Shown here piece after piece: positions 36,521-45,400 of a stretch of 64,000 nt of DNA. Made by a program: the position numbers and the translations under genes. Every line of letters starts with the position of its first letter. Within the stretch, counting starts at the first letter, position 1. Origin of the DNA: Amycolatopsis sp. FBCC-B4732 (GTDB taxonomy: Bacteria > Actinomycetota > Actinomycetes > Mycobacteriales > Pseudonocardiaceae); NCBI RefSeq assembly GCF_023008405.1, contig NZ_CP095376.1, positions 3,186,001 to 3,250,000 of the forward strand, written 5' to 3'. Below the pieces are notes generated by a model. That model worked only from the letters and a program-made list of their open reading frames with translations. It did no database searches and was not told where the DNA came from.

Positions 36521-36550
36521 GTTCGACAGCGTTCGGCATCGTTCGACGGA
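36521..36550. repeat. Three tandem 10-bp repeats upstream of a small ORF
   Basis: GTTCGACAGC, GTTCGGCATC and GTTCGACGGA follow each other without gap, one helical turn each, ending 13 nt before the small-protein start at 36564. The phasing suggests cooperative binding of a regulator along one DNA face. No palindromic core is seen. Confidence 0.35.
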
Positions 36551-36563
36551 GTGAGGGATCGGC

Positions 36564-36731
36564 ATGCGAGGCGACTGGATCTACGACTGGGCCAAGGTGG
36601 AGATGGAGTACCGGGCCGGCCCCGCCCCGGCGGCGGTGGCCCGGCGCCGTCCGTCGAAGGTGTGGCGGAGCCTGCGCGCGGGCCTGTTCCCGGTGCGGCG
36701 AGCGGAGTTGCGGGTGGCGGCCGAGCGTTAA
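36564..36731 (+). CDS. Small basic protein of unknown function (55 aa)
   Basis: Short ORF with ATG at 36564 after a GAGGGAT ribosome-binding-like sequence, ending TAA. It starts M-R-G-D-W-I-Y-D-W-A-K-V-E-M-E-Y-R-A-G and ends in an Arg-rich helix-like stretch (R-R-R-P-S-K-V-W-R-S-L-R-A). Trp/Tyr-rich N-terminus and strongly positive C-terminus. No family recognised. It overlaps the stop of the HAD gene by 4 nt on the opposite strand. Coding status is supported only by the start context and composition. Confidence 0.45.
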   Translation: MRGDWIYDWAKVEMEYRAGPAPAAVARRRPSKVWRSLRAGLFPVRRAELRVAAER

Positions 36732-37396
36732 CGGGCCGCCGCGTGCACCCGCTCGACCACCGGCACCAGCCCGGCCAAACCCGGCAGGACGGCGTCCGCC
36801 ACCGCCGGGTCGTGCGGGTCCGCCTGCCGGTTGATCCACACGCGCGGGATGCCCAGCGCCCGCGCCGGCACCATGTCGTGGAAATGGCTCTGCGCGACGT
36901 GCACCCAGTTCTCCGCGGTGGCGCCGAACGTCTCGGCGAAGCGCCGGAAGTGGCCGTGGGCGGGTTTGTACTCGCCGACGTCCTCCGCGGTGACGATCGC
37001 GTCGACCGGGACCACCAGCCGGCGCTGGGTCTCGCCGATCAGGTCGCGGTCGCAGTTGGTCAGCAGCGCGATCCGCCAGCCCGCTTCCCGCAGCCCGGCC
37101 AGTGCCGCGCGGGTGTCCGGGAAGACCGGCCAGTGCGGCAGCCCGGTGCCGAGCACGGACGCGTCGTCGGGCACCAGCTCCAGCCCGGCTTCGGCCGCGG
37201 TCCGGCGCAGGGACTCGGCGAGCACCTCGCGGTAGCGCCGCCCCGGTTCTTCCGCCTGCACCTGGGGTTCGACGCGGTTGTAGACCTCGAGCAGCTCCGC
37301 GCCGCGGCCGGGGAACAGCAGCTCGATCCCGGTGGCGATGCCGTGGCGCCAGTCCACCAGCGTGCCGAAACAGTCGAAGGTCGCCCAGCGGATCAT
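36728..37396 (-). CDS. HAD superfamily hydrolase (haloacid dehalogenase type II-like)
   Basis: 222-residue HAD hydrolase. Motif I is F-D-C-F-G-T-L-V-D (nucleophile Asp), motif II is L-L-T-N-C-D, the Lys is in V-G-E-Y-K-P-A-H, and motif III is V-A-Q-S-H-F-H-D-M. The F-D-C-F-G-T pattern and S-H-F-H-D resemble L-2-haloacid dehalogenases, though phosphatase activity is possible. The ATG at 37396 overlaps the stop of the LysR gene by 4 nt. Confidence 0.87.
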   Translation of the reverse strand: MIRWATFDCFGTLVDWRHGIATGIELLFPGRGAELLEVYNRVEPQVQAEEPGRRYREVLAESLRRTAAEAGLELVPDDASVLGTGLPHWPVFPDTRAALAGLREAGWRIALLTNCDRDLIGETQRRLVVPVDAIVTAEDVGEYKPAHGHFRRFAETFGATAENWVHVAQSHFHDMVPARALGIPRVWINRQADPHDPAVADAVLPGLAGLVPVVERVHAAAR

Positions 37397-38274
37397 CGCT
37401 CTCCCGTGCTCGTCGTCCGATCCTCCCCGGCGATGATCTCCGCGAACTCGGAGATCAGCCGCGACCGCCGGGTGGCCACCCAGGCGAGGCAGACCTCGTT
37501 GGGCGGCAGGTCCTCGACCGGCACGTGCGCGACGTCCGGCCGGGTGTAGTACGCCGACGTCGACCGCGGCACCACCGCGATCCCGCGCCCGGCGGCGACG
37601 TGCTCCAGCTTCTCCTCGACGCTGCGGAACTCCCGCCGCCGCGGAGCAGTGCCGTCGCGCAGCTCGACCGCGACGTCCCGCCATTCCGGGACCGCGTCCG
37701 GGTCGTTGAGCACGTGCTCGTCGGCCAGGTCGGCGACCCGGACCGACTCCTTGCCCGCCAGCCGGTGCCCGGCCCGCACCACCGCCACGCGCGGTTCGGC
37801 GAGCCACGGCCGCACGGTCAGCCCGCGCCGGTCCACCGGGAGGCGGATCAGGCTGACGTCGGCGCGGCCGTCGTGCAGCACCTCGGTCTGGTCCTCCCAC
37901 GTCGTGCGCAGCAGCTCGACCGCGACGCCGGGGTGGCGCGCGGACAGCGCCTGGACCGCGTCGGTGACCGTGAGACCCGGCATGAACGCCACGGTGAAGG
38001 TGGCGCGAGCGGCCGTCGCGACCCGGCGGCGCAGGGCTTCGGCCGAGGCCAGCAGCGGACGCGCGTCCGCGAGCAGCTGGCGGCCCGCGTCGGTGAGCTC
38101 GGTGGACCGCTTGTCCCGCCGGAACAGCTGCGCCCGCAGCTCGGCCTCCAGCGCCCGGATCTGCCGCGACAGCACCGGCTGCGCGATGTGCAGCCGCGCC
38201 GCGGCGCGGCCGAAGTTCAGCTCCTCGGCGACCGCGACGAAGTAGCGCAGCTTGCGTAGGTCGACGTCCGTCAC
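37393..38274 (-). CDS. LysR family transcriptional regulator
   Basis: 293-residue LysR-type regulator. N-terminal winged helix: L-R-K-L-R-Y-F-V-A-V-A-E-E-L-N-F-G-R-A-A, then L-H-I-A-Q-P-V-L-S-R-Q-I-R-A-L-E. A periplasmic-binding-like effector domain begins near residue 90. The GTG at 38274 lies within the GTGA overlap with the upstream hydrolase gene. Unlike most LysR genes it is inside an operon (hydrolase, LysR, HAD), so it may regulate its own unit. Confidence 0.9.
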   Translation of the reverse strand: MTDVDLRKLRYFVAVAEELNFGRAAARLHIAQPVLSRQIRALEAELRAQLFRRDKRSTELTDAGRQLLADARPLLASAEALRRRVATAARATFTVAFMPGLTVTDAVQALSARHPGVAVELLRTTWEDQTEVLHDGRADVSLIRLPVDRRGLTVRPWLAEPRVAVVRAGHRLAGKESVRVADLADEHVLNDPDAVPEWRDVAVELRDGTAPRRREFRSVEEKLEHVAAGRGIAVVPRSTSAYYTRPDVAHVPVEDLPPNEVCLAWVATRRSRLISEFAEIIAGEDRTTSTGER

Positions 38275-39041
38275 GCGTGCGCCTCGAGGAACTTCCGCAG
38301 GGGCGGGTTCACCGCCGCCGCGTGGGTGAAGCTCAGGAAGTGGGCACCACCCTCGACGACGACCAGCGGCTCGGCGGCGGGCAGCGCGGCTGCCAGCTCC
38401 GACGCGCGCTCGACCGGGTAGGCGAGGTCCGCGGAGCCGTGCAGGACCAGCGCCGGGCACGAGATCTCGCTCGCGCGCGGCAGGACGGCGTCCCGGTCGA
38501 CGAGCGCGTTCATGGCCGGCGTCAGCTGCGCGGGCGGCACCGAGCGCCAGCGCTCCTTCCACTCCGGAGCGTCGAAGTCGCCGAAGCAGATCTTCGCGAC
38601 GCCGTCGAGCACCTCGGCCGGGGCCCCGCCGGCCACCCACGCGTCCAGCACGGCCCGGTAGCCGGCCGCGACGGCGGGGTCTTCGGCGGCCGCCGAGGTG
38701 CCCAGCACCGCGAGGGCGCTGATCCGCGACGGGGCCAGCAGCGCCAGCCGCAGCGCGACGAACCCGCCCTGGCTCGTCCCGACGACCGCCGCGCGCTCGA
38801 CGCCGAGGTGGTCGAGCACGCCGAGGACGTCCCGGGCGACGTCCCAGTAGCCGAACGCGCCGTCGGCGGGGGTGCCGCCGTGCCCGCGCTCGTCGACGGT
38901 GACGCACCGGAAGCCCTCGAAGGCCGCCAGCTGCGGGGCGAACATCCGGCCGTCCATCAGGAAGCTGTGCAGGAGCACGACCACCGGGCCCGGTCCGCCG
39001 TGGTCGGTCCAGGCCACTTCCCGCCCGCCGATGAGCGTCAT
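38271..39041 (-). CDS. Alpha/beta hydrolase (Ser nucleophile)
   Basis: 256-residue alpha/beta-fold hydrolase. Oxyanion loop L-L-H-S-F-L-M-D-G; nucleophile elbow V-G-T-S-Q-G-G-F; acid Asp in L-H-G-S-A-D-L-A-Y; terminal His in E-G-G-A-H-F-L. This pattern is near 3-oxoadipate enol-lactonase-like esterases. The ATG at 39041 has GGAGGG upstream. It is the first intact gene of the hydrolase-LysR-HAD unit, with a decayed DoxX-like gene immediately upstream. Confidence 0.87.
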   Translation of the reverse strand: MTLIGGREVAWTDHGGPGPVVVLLHSFLMDGRMFAPQLAAFEGFRCVTVDERGHGGTPADGAFGYWDVARDVLGVLDHLGVERAAVVGTSQGGFVALRLALLAPSRISALAVLGTSAAAEDPAVAAGYRAVLDAWVAGGAPAEVLDGVAKICFGDFDAPEWKERWRSVPPAQLTPAMNALVDRDAVLPRASEISCPALVLHGSADLAYPVERASELAAALPAAEPLVVVEGGAHFLSFTHAAAVNPPLRKFLEAHA

Positions 39042-39264
39042 CGCACCCTCCGGATCCTCGGCCGGCGAACCGGCCGATCGCCACGAACGCCGCCGGCACC
39101 AGCAGCACGGCGTTGATCGGCAGCGCCTTCGTTTCCTCGCGCCGTGCGTGCTCGATGATCGCACCGATCCGGATCGCCGCCAGTCCGGTGGCGGCGAGCT
39201 GCCTTTCACCGCCGCGTCGGAGAAGTCCGCCGTCCAGCCCGTGTCCGGGTTCTCCGGCAGCGCC
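39042..39264 (-). pseudogene. Decayed DoxX-like membrane protein gene
   Basis: Reading the minus strand, one frame gives P-D-T-G-W-T-A-D-F-S-D-A-A-V-K-G, like the middle of DoxX-type proteins (G-W-V-E-D-F-S-P region). A different frame then gives L-A-A-T-G-L-A-A-I-R-I-G-A-I-I-E-H, and afterwards N-A-V-L-L-V-P-A-A-F-V-A-I-G-R-F, the typical last two helices. The join needs a frameshift plus loss of about 30 residues, and the N-terminus is absent. The remnant fills the gap between the GH95 stop and the hydrolase start. Confidence 0.5.
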
Positions 39265-41565
39265 TCAACTCGGCTGGACCGTGACCGATCCGCCCGGGCG
39301 CAGGGTGATCGTGCGCTTCCAGGCCCCGGCGCGGACCTCGGTGCGGGTGCCGCCGACGCTGCGGATCACCGCCTTCGTCACCTTCCCCGCGCGCCAGGAC
39401 AGGTCGACCTCGAACCCGCCGCGTGCGCCGATGCCGGTCACCCGGCCCGAGGCTGCCCACGCCCTGGGCAGGGCCGGCAGCAGTTCCAGCACTCCCGGCC
39501 GCGAGTACACGAGCATCTCCACCATCGCCGCCGGCGCGCCGAGGTTCGCGTCGATCTGGAAGATCGTGTAGCTGCCCTGGCTGTACATGTCGAAGAAGTT
39601 GGCCGCGGTCCCGTTGCCGTTGGCCACCGACGGCCGCAGCACCGTGAGCAGCAGCTGGTACGCGCGGTCGGCGTCCTTGAGCCGGGCCCAGCACGCCGAG
39701 CGCCACGCGGTCGCCCAGCCGTAGCTGTCCATCCCGCGCGCGACGAGCAGCGCGCGCACGCCGTCGAGCAGGGCCTTCGGGGACGTGTCGGCCGCGATCC
39801 GGTCGCCGGGGAAGAAGCCGATCAGCGGCGAGAGGTGCCGGTGCGTGGTCTCGCCGAGGTTGTCCGGCGACATCCACTCCTCGAGCCAGCCGGTCGCCGG
39901 GCTGACTTCCGGCAGGTACAGCTTCCGCTGCAGGCCGCCGATCCGGTCGCCGTACGCGCGGTCCCGCCCGAGCACCGCGACGGCTTCGCGGTAGTGCTCG
40001 AACAGGTCCCAGACGATCTCCTGGGCGTAGGTGTTGCCGCGGGTGTCCTGCGGCCCGTGCTCGGGCGACCAGTCGTGGTCGTCGACGAGCACCTCCCGCC
40101 CGCCGACCGTCATCGGCACCAGCCGCGCCTCCCAGAACTGGCACGCGCCCTCGAGCAGCGGGTAGATCCGCGCGAGGTACGCCTTGTCCTGGGTGAACGC
40201 GTAGTGGTCCCACAGCGAGTTGCACAGCCAGGCGTTGCCGGCCGGGTGCCACCACCAGCCGGAGCCGCCGTAGATGTTGGTGGAGAACGCGATCGCCCAG
40301 CCGCCGATCTTGCCGCTGGTGTTGCGGAAGCGGTTCCTCGGGTCGTTGAACAGGCGGTTCGTGCTGTCCGTCCACACGGGAAGCTGCGCGAGGCAGTAAT
40401 CAGCCAAGGCAGTGAAGCTTCCGGGCAGCGCCACCCGGTCCGCCAGCCAGTAGTTCATCTGGAGGTTGATGTCGGTGTGGTAGTCGCTCATCCAGTCCGG
40501 CGTGTTGGTGTTCTGCCAGAGGCCCTGCAGCCCCATCGGCAGGCCGCCGCGCGATCCGGTGATGGTCAGGTAGCGCCCGAACTGCAGGTAGCTCGCCTCC
40601 AGCTCCGGGTCGGCGGTCGCCGGGTCGTCGTGCCGGGCCAGCAGCCGCGACCAGGTGTCCAGCGCCCGCTTCGCCGGCGGTGACTGGCCCAGGTCGACGG
40701 CCATCCGGTCGTAGAGCCGCCGGTAGTCGGCGACGTGCGTGGCCAGCAGCGCGCCACCCCCGGCGTGCACGGCCTTCGCCGCCTTCTGCTTCGCGAGCGC
40801 CAAGGGGTCGAGGGCGGCGTCGAGGAACTTCCGGGCCGCGTCGGGCACGTAGTTCGTGCCGCCGCTGAAGACGATGACGACGTCCCGGCTCCCGCTGAAG
40901 GTCACCCCGCCGGCCACGGTGCACGCGTACTCCAGGCCGTTGGCGAACGAGCCGGCGAACGCCGCCGTGCCGGACATCGTTTCGCCGCGGGTGGGTTCCA
41001 GCGAGACCGAGCCGGTCACCGGGCCGCCGGTGAGCCGGACGACCACGACGTCGTCGGGGTGGCTCGCGAAGTACTCGCGGCGGTAGCGCACGCCCTGGTG
41101 CCGGTAGGTGATCACGACGACGCCGTTGCTGAGGTCGAGCGTGCGGCGGTAGTCCGTGACGCCGGTGTGCGCGGGCACCGAGATCCGCAGCTTGGCCAGC
41201 AGGCCGAGGGTGCCGAACTTCTCGCGTTCGTAGGGGAACTGGCCGTCGTCTTCGAGGACGTCGTTGGCGCCGCCGGTCCACAGCGACGCGTCGGCGAGGT
41301 ACAGGAAGTCGGCGGCCGGGTCACCGCCGACCAGGGCACCGATCCGACCATTACCGATCGGCAAGCCCTGCTCGATGATCTTGTCCTCGGCCGCGGGGGC
41401 CGGGTACCACAGCGTCGTCGCCCGCGCGTCCGGCACGAGGTCGGCCTCGGCCGGACGCAGAACATCCGCACTGGCAGCGAAAGGCGGGATGCCACCGAAG
41501 GCGAGACCGGCGCCGACCGCGCCACCGAGCTTGAAGAAGGTACGGCGAGAGGGAGGGTTCGACAT
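39265..41565 (-). CDS. Tat-exported GH95 family alpha-L-fucosidase (or alpha-L-galactosidase)
   Basis: 766-residue glycoside hydrolase of family 95. A Tat signal (S-R-R-T-F-F-K-L-G-G-A-V-G-A-G) follows the ATG at 41565. The N-terminal beta-sandwich contains the family start W-Y-x-P-A-P-A-x-x-x-x-x-x-G-L-P-I-G-N-G-R-I-G-A. The (alpha/alpha)6 core carries G-L-W-Q-N-T-N-T-P-D-W, D-I-N-L-Q-M-N-Y-W and W-S-P-E-H-G. Inverting hydrolysis of terminal alpha-1,2-L-fucose is the usual activity; some members prefer L-galactose. It lies beside other exported glycosidases. The C-terminal sandwich ends close to the stop, so the protein is complete. Confidence 0.92.
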   Translation of the reverse strand: MSNPPSRRTFFKLGGAVGAGLAFGGIPPFAASADVLRPAEADLVPDARATTLWYPAPAAEDKIIEQGLPIGNGRIGALVGGDPAADFLYLADASLWTGGANDVLEDDGQFPYEREKFGTLGLLAKLRISVPAHTGVTDYRRTLDLSNGVVVITYRHQGVRYRREYFASHPDDVVVVRLTGGPVTGSVSLEPTRGETMSGTAAFAGSFANGLEYACTVAGGVTFSGSRDVVIVFSGGTNYVPDAARKFLDAALDPLALAKQKAAKAVHAGGGALLATHVADYRRLYDRMAVDLGQSPPAKRALDTWSRLLARHDDPATADPELEASYLQFGRYLTITGSRGGLPMGLQGLWQNTNTPDWMSDYHTDINLQMNYWLADRVALPGSFTALADYCLAQLPVWTDSTNRLFNDPRNRFRNTSGKIGGWAIAFSTNIYGGSGWWWHPAGNAWLCNSLWDHYAFTQDKAYLARIYPLLEGACQFWEARLVPMTVGGREVLVDDHDWSPEHGPQDTRGNTYAQEIVWDLFEHYREAVAVLGRDRAYGDRIGGLQRKLYLPEVSPATGWLEEWMSPDNLGETTHRHLSPLIGFFPGDRIAADTSPKALLDGVRALLVARGMDSYGWATAWRSACWARLKDADRAYQLLLTVLRPSVANGNGTAANFFDMYSQGSYTIFQIDANLGAPAAMVEMLVYSRPGVLELLPALPRAWAASGRVTGIGARGGFEVDLSWRAGKVTKAVIRSVGGTRTEVRAGAWKRTITLRPGGSVTVQPS

Positions 41566-41618
41566 GTCGGATCCGTTCGGCGTTGAAGGCGGGACCGGCG
41601 TGCAGCCCGCCAAACATA

Positions 41619-41641
41619 TGACCTATCCGGATCCGAGGTCA
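41619..41641. promoter_or_regulatory. Inverted repeat upstream of the GH95 gene
   Basis: TGACCT and AGGTCA flank an 11-bp spacer containing ATCCGGAT. It lies 54 nt before the GH95 start in an AT-rich stretch (CATATG, GTAATTAAT), so it is a candidate operator and promoter region. Confidence 0.35.
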
Positions 41642-41654
41642 AGAATCTTCGTAA

Positions 41655-42401
41655 TTAATCCGAATACATCCGAGCATGCTCGGTCAGGTACTCCCGGAAC
41701 GTGATCTCGCCTTCGCGGTGCTCCGGGGCCAGGTGGCCACCGCCGGCGTAGGCCCGGAACGTCTCCCCCGGGACCTTCAGCGGCACGATCCGCCGGACCC
41801 GCCCGCTCACCTCGCCGACCGCCCCGGCCAGCTCCGCCGCCGTCAGGATCTCCGGGCCGCCGAAGTCGGCCACCCGGCCCGCCGGGTCATCGGACACGAG
41901 TGAGACGAGCCGCCCGGCGACGTCGCGGACGTCCACCGGCTGGAACGAGATCCGCGGCACCGGCACCACCGGCAGCCGGGCCGCACCCGCGAGCAGGGTC
42001 CGGACCAGGCCGTGGAACTGCGTGGCCCGCTGGATCGTGTACGGCAGCCCGGACGCGGCGAGCAGCTGCTCGGTCTCGTGTTTGGCCCGGTAGTAGCCCA
42101 GCGGCACGCGGTCGACGCCGACGATCGAGACGTACACCAGGTGCGGGGCGCCGGCCCAGCGCGCGGCCTCGACCAGCGTGCGCGCCAGCGTCGTCTCGTG
42201 CAGGAAGTCCGTGGCGCAGTGGACCACGACGTCCGCCCCGGCCACCGCGCTGTCGATGCCCCGACCGGTCCGCAGATCACCCCGGACGACGTCCGGCGCG
42301 GCCCGCCGGCTGAGCACGCGGACCTCCTCCCCCGCCGCCCGCAGGCCCGCCACGACCGCCGAGCCGAGCTGCCCGGTACCGCCGGTGACCAGGATCCGCA
42401 C
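41655..42401 (-). CDS. NmrA-like NAD(P)-binding protein
   Basis: 248-residue atypical SDR with the NmrA/azoreductase-like Rossmann start I-L-V-T-G-G-T-G-Q-L-G. It continues with V-R-V-L-S-R-R (NADP-preferring basic residues) and V-S-I-V-G-V-D-R-V-P-L-G-Y-Y-R-A-K, which keeps a Y-x-x-x-K-like arrangement. The GTG at 42401 is selected because GGAGGTGG lies at ideal spacing; an ATG at 42422 is the alternative. Members act as redox sensors or reductases. Its partner is unknown. Confidence 0.82.
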   Translation of the reverse strand: MRILVTGGTGQLGSAVVAGLRAAGEEVRVLSRRAAPDVVRGDLRTGRGIDSAVAGADVVVHCATDFLHETTLARTLVEAARWAGAPHLVYVSIVGVDRVPLGYYRAKHETEQLLAASGLPYTIQRATQFHGLVRTLLAGAARLPVVPVPRISFQPVDVRDVAGRLVSLVSDDPAGRVADFGGPEILTAAELAGAVGEVSGRVRRIVPLKVPGETFRAYAGGGHLAPEHREGEITFREYLTEHARMYSD

Positions 42402-42433
42402 GTCGACCACCTCCGGCGTCATCCTGGCACGGC

Positions 42434-42468
42434 GGTGCCCGCCGGGAAACGGTTTCCCGGCGGGCACC
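42434..42468. terminator. 17-bp hairpin terminator after the GH87 gene
   Basis: GGTGCCCGCCGGGAAAC and its exact inverse are separated by one base, giving a very stable hairpin 12 nt downstream of the GH87-type gene stop (minus strand). It ends before the NmrA-like gene. Confidence 0.75.
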
Positions 42469-42479
42469 TGTGCGTGCTT

Positions 42480-45400
42480 TCAGTTGCGGGTGATGGTGAA
42501 CGTGCTGGTCGTGTTGCGGATGTCCTGGGCGTTGTCGCTCAGGGTGAGCCCGGTGAACGTCGCCGAGCCGACGGCCGGGCCCTGCCCCGGTTCCGGCAGC
42601 TCGTTGGCCCAGATGCCGATCCCCGACTTGGCGTCGAAGGCGTCCCCGCTGCGGTGCGCCCCGGTGATCGACACGTTCGTCAGCACGGTGTCCTCGACCG
42701 GGTGCTCCGGCGTGGTGCCGTCGTACTTGGTCTGGAACATGATGCCGCTGTAGGTCGGGCTCTCGATGTCCACATCGGACACCCGGATGCCGCGGAACTC
42801 CTTGGACGCCGAGAACAGCCAGATCGCCGGGAAGGTCTGCTGGCCCCAGAAGTGGCCACCGTCCCGGACCAGGGAGGCGTTCTGGACCGTCGTCGGCTGC
42901 GGCCCGAACCCGAGGAACGGGTAGCCGAAGTCGAGCGAGCTGATCGTGATCGCCGAGTAGGTCAGCGTGTCCGCGATGTAGAGGTTCCGGAAGGTGTTGC
43001 TGTACCCGCCGTAGACCGCCAGCCCGGCCGCGCGCCACGGGGTGAGCGAGGTCAGGTTCTCGAACACGTTGTCGTACTGGTTGCCCGGGTTGAGGTCCGT
43101 GGCGGCGAACAGCGCGAAGCTGTCGTCACCGGTGGACCGGGCTTCGATGTTGGTGACGTGGTTGCCGGTGCTCCCGTTCGTCAAGTTGACGCCGTCGGCG
43201 AAGGTGTCGCGGATCCGCGAGTTCTTGATCGTCGTGTTGTCCACGTTGGTGCCCCAGACCATGACCACCTGGTGCTCCACCCAGATGTTGTCGATGGTCA
43301 GGTTGGCGACGTTGGTCAGGTTGAACACCTTGCCGGGGCCGTCGATGCGGGAGGTGTAGTTCCCGAACACCGCGAACCCGCTGAACGTCGACCCGTTCGC
43401 GCTCGCCTGCACGTCGATGCCGATGTCGGTGTTCTCCTGCCCCGAAGGCGCGGAGAACTTCGTGAACCACGGCCCGGCGCCGGTGACCGTCACGGCCTTG
43501 CCGTAGACGTTCAGCTTGCTCGACATCGCGTAGTTCCCGGCCGGCAGGTAGACGCCGGTCAGCGTCGTGTCCTGCCGGACCTTGTCGAGGGCGCTCTGCA
43601 CGTCCTGCTGCGTGAACCCGGTGGGCACGGCGAAGTGCGCCGGGTCCGGGTTGGCGGTCGCGGTGGCCTGCTCGAAGTTCACGAAGTCGATCGCGTAGTT
43701 CGTGCTGTTGGCCGCGTCCTTCTGCAGCTTGATCTTGTGCCCGGCGGGCACGGTCGTGCCGAGCATCGCGCTGGCTTCGTCGTAGATGTGGCGCGGCCCG
43801 GCGCCCGGCGAGTTGCCCGGACCGGTTTCGGCGCCGTAGAGCCAGGCGTAGTGCGAGGTCAGGTCGATGGCCTTGAGGAACGTGCCGTCGACGTAGACGT
43901 TCAGCGTCGAGTTCTGCCCGCCGCCGCCCGCGGAGTCCGGGATGGAGAACCGCGTGACCAGGGTGTTGGTCGACGCGCGGGTGGTGAACTCCACCGACGA
44001 GCCGGTCGAGTTCAGCGTCACGGCCTTGCGGCCCGACGCTTCACCGGCGAGGTCGCCGATGGTGCGGTTGGGACCGACCACCGAAGCACCGCCCGCGACG
44101 ACGCCGTCCTCGGCCTCGTACATGTCGTAGGGCATGTTCGCGCCCCGGCCGACGAACAGCGCCTGCGTGCTGGTGTTGTTGGCCTGCTTGACCGGCAGCT
44201 CGTTGGCGTCGTTCGCGACGACCGTCTTGACCGTGTACCGGCCGTTGACGGCGGTCCAGGCCCCGACCGTGACCGGCGCCGCGGTGGCACCCGCGGCGAT
44301 CGCGCCGGTGTAGCTGCCGCTGAGGGTCTTCACCACGGTGCCGTTCTGGTCGGTGACGGTCACCGTGATGCCGTGGGCCCCGGCCGCCGACGCGACCGTG
44401 CCCTGGTTGCGCAGGGTGGTGCTGAACGTGACGGTGTTGCCCGCGGACGGGTTGCCGGGCGACCACGCCGTCGCCGCGACGAGGTCGGAGCTCTGCACCG
44501 GGCTGACGACCAGCGCCGTCGACGCGGTGTAGGAGTTGTTGGCCTCGTTCTGCTCGATGACGGCGTTGGCCTCGTCGACCTTCGCGGTCAGCTGGTAGCT
44601 GCCGGCGTCGCGGGTACCGATGTTCGCCGACACGGTCGCCGACGCACCGGCCGCGAGCGCGCCGACGTTCGCGGTGCCGACCTTGGTGGTGCCCAGGTAG
44701 AGGTTGACGTTCGTCGCGCCCGAGGCCGCCGTCCCGGCGTTGCGGACGGTCGCCGACGCGGTGATCGCGTCGGTCTCCACGGGGTTCTGCGGCGACCAGG
44801 ACACGGCCGACACGGTCAGGTCCGGGTTGGGCGCGGGGACGCCGAAGACCTGGAACTCCGCGGCCTGCCCGCCGCCGGCGCCGGAGTTGGCGGTGACGCG
44901 CAGCCGGACGTCGGCGGCCCGGCCGCTGAGCGGGATCGTGACGGTGTTGCCGCTGCCCGGGCTGAAGCTGTAGGTCTGCGCGGCGGCCAGCGTGGTGAAC
45001 GCGGTGCCGCTCTGCTCCCGGCCTTCGACGGCGATCGTCTGGGTGCGCGGGCCCCACGAGGCGTCGGGGTTGAGCTTGACGACGACCTGGTTCAGGTCGG
45101 CGTTCGAGCCGAGCGCGACGGTCAGCAGGTTCGGGTAGGTCCCGCCGCCGCCCTCCCAGTACGTGCTGGTCGAGTTGTCGTTGGCGTTCGCGGCGACGAA
45201 GGTGAACTCGGTCGACGACGCCGTGATCGGCTTGCCCACGGCGAGGTTCGTCCCGGCCTGGGTGCCGGTGCGGGTGACGGTGTTGCTGGTGCCCGACTGG
45301 TTGCCCGCGGCGTCCTTCGCGCGCACGAAGTACGAGACGGTGGTGCCGTCGGGCTGGCTGTCGGTGTAGGTCAGGACGTTCCCGGCGACGCTGCCGCGCA

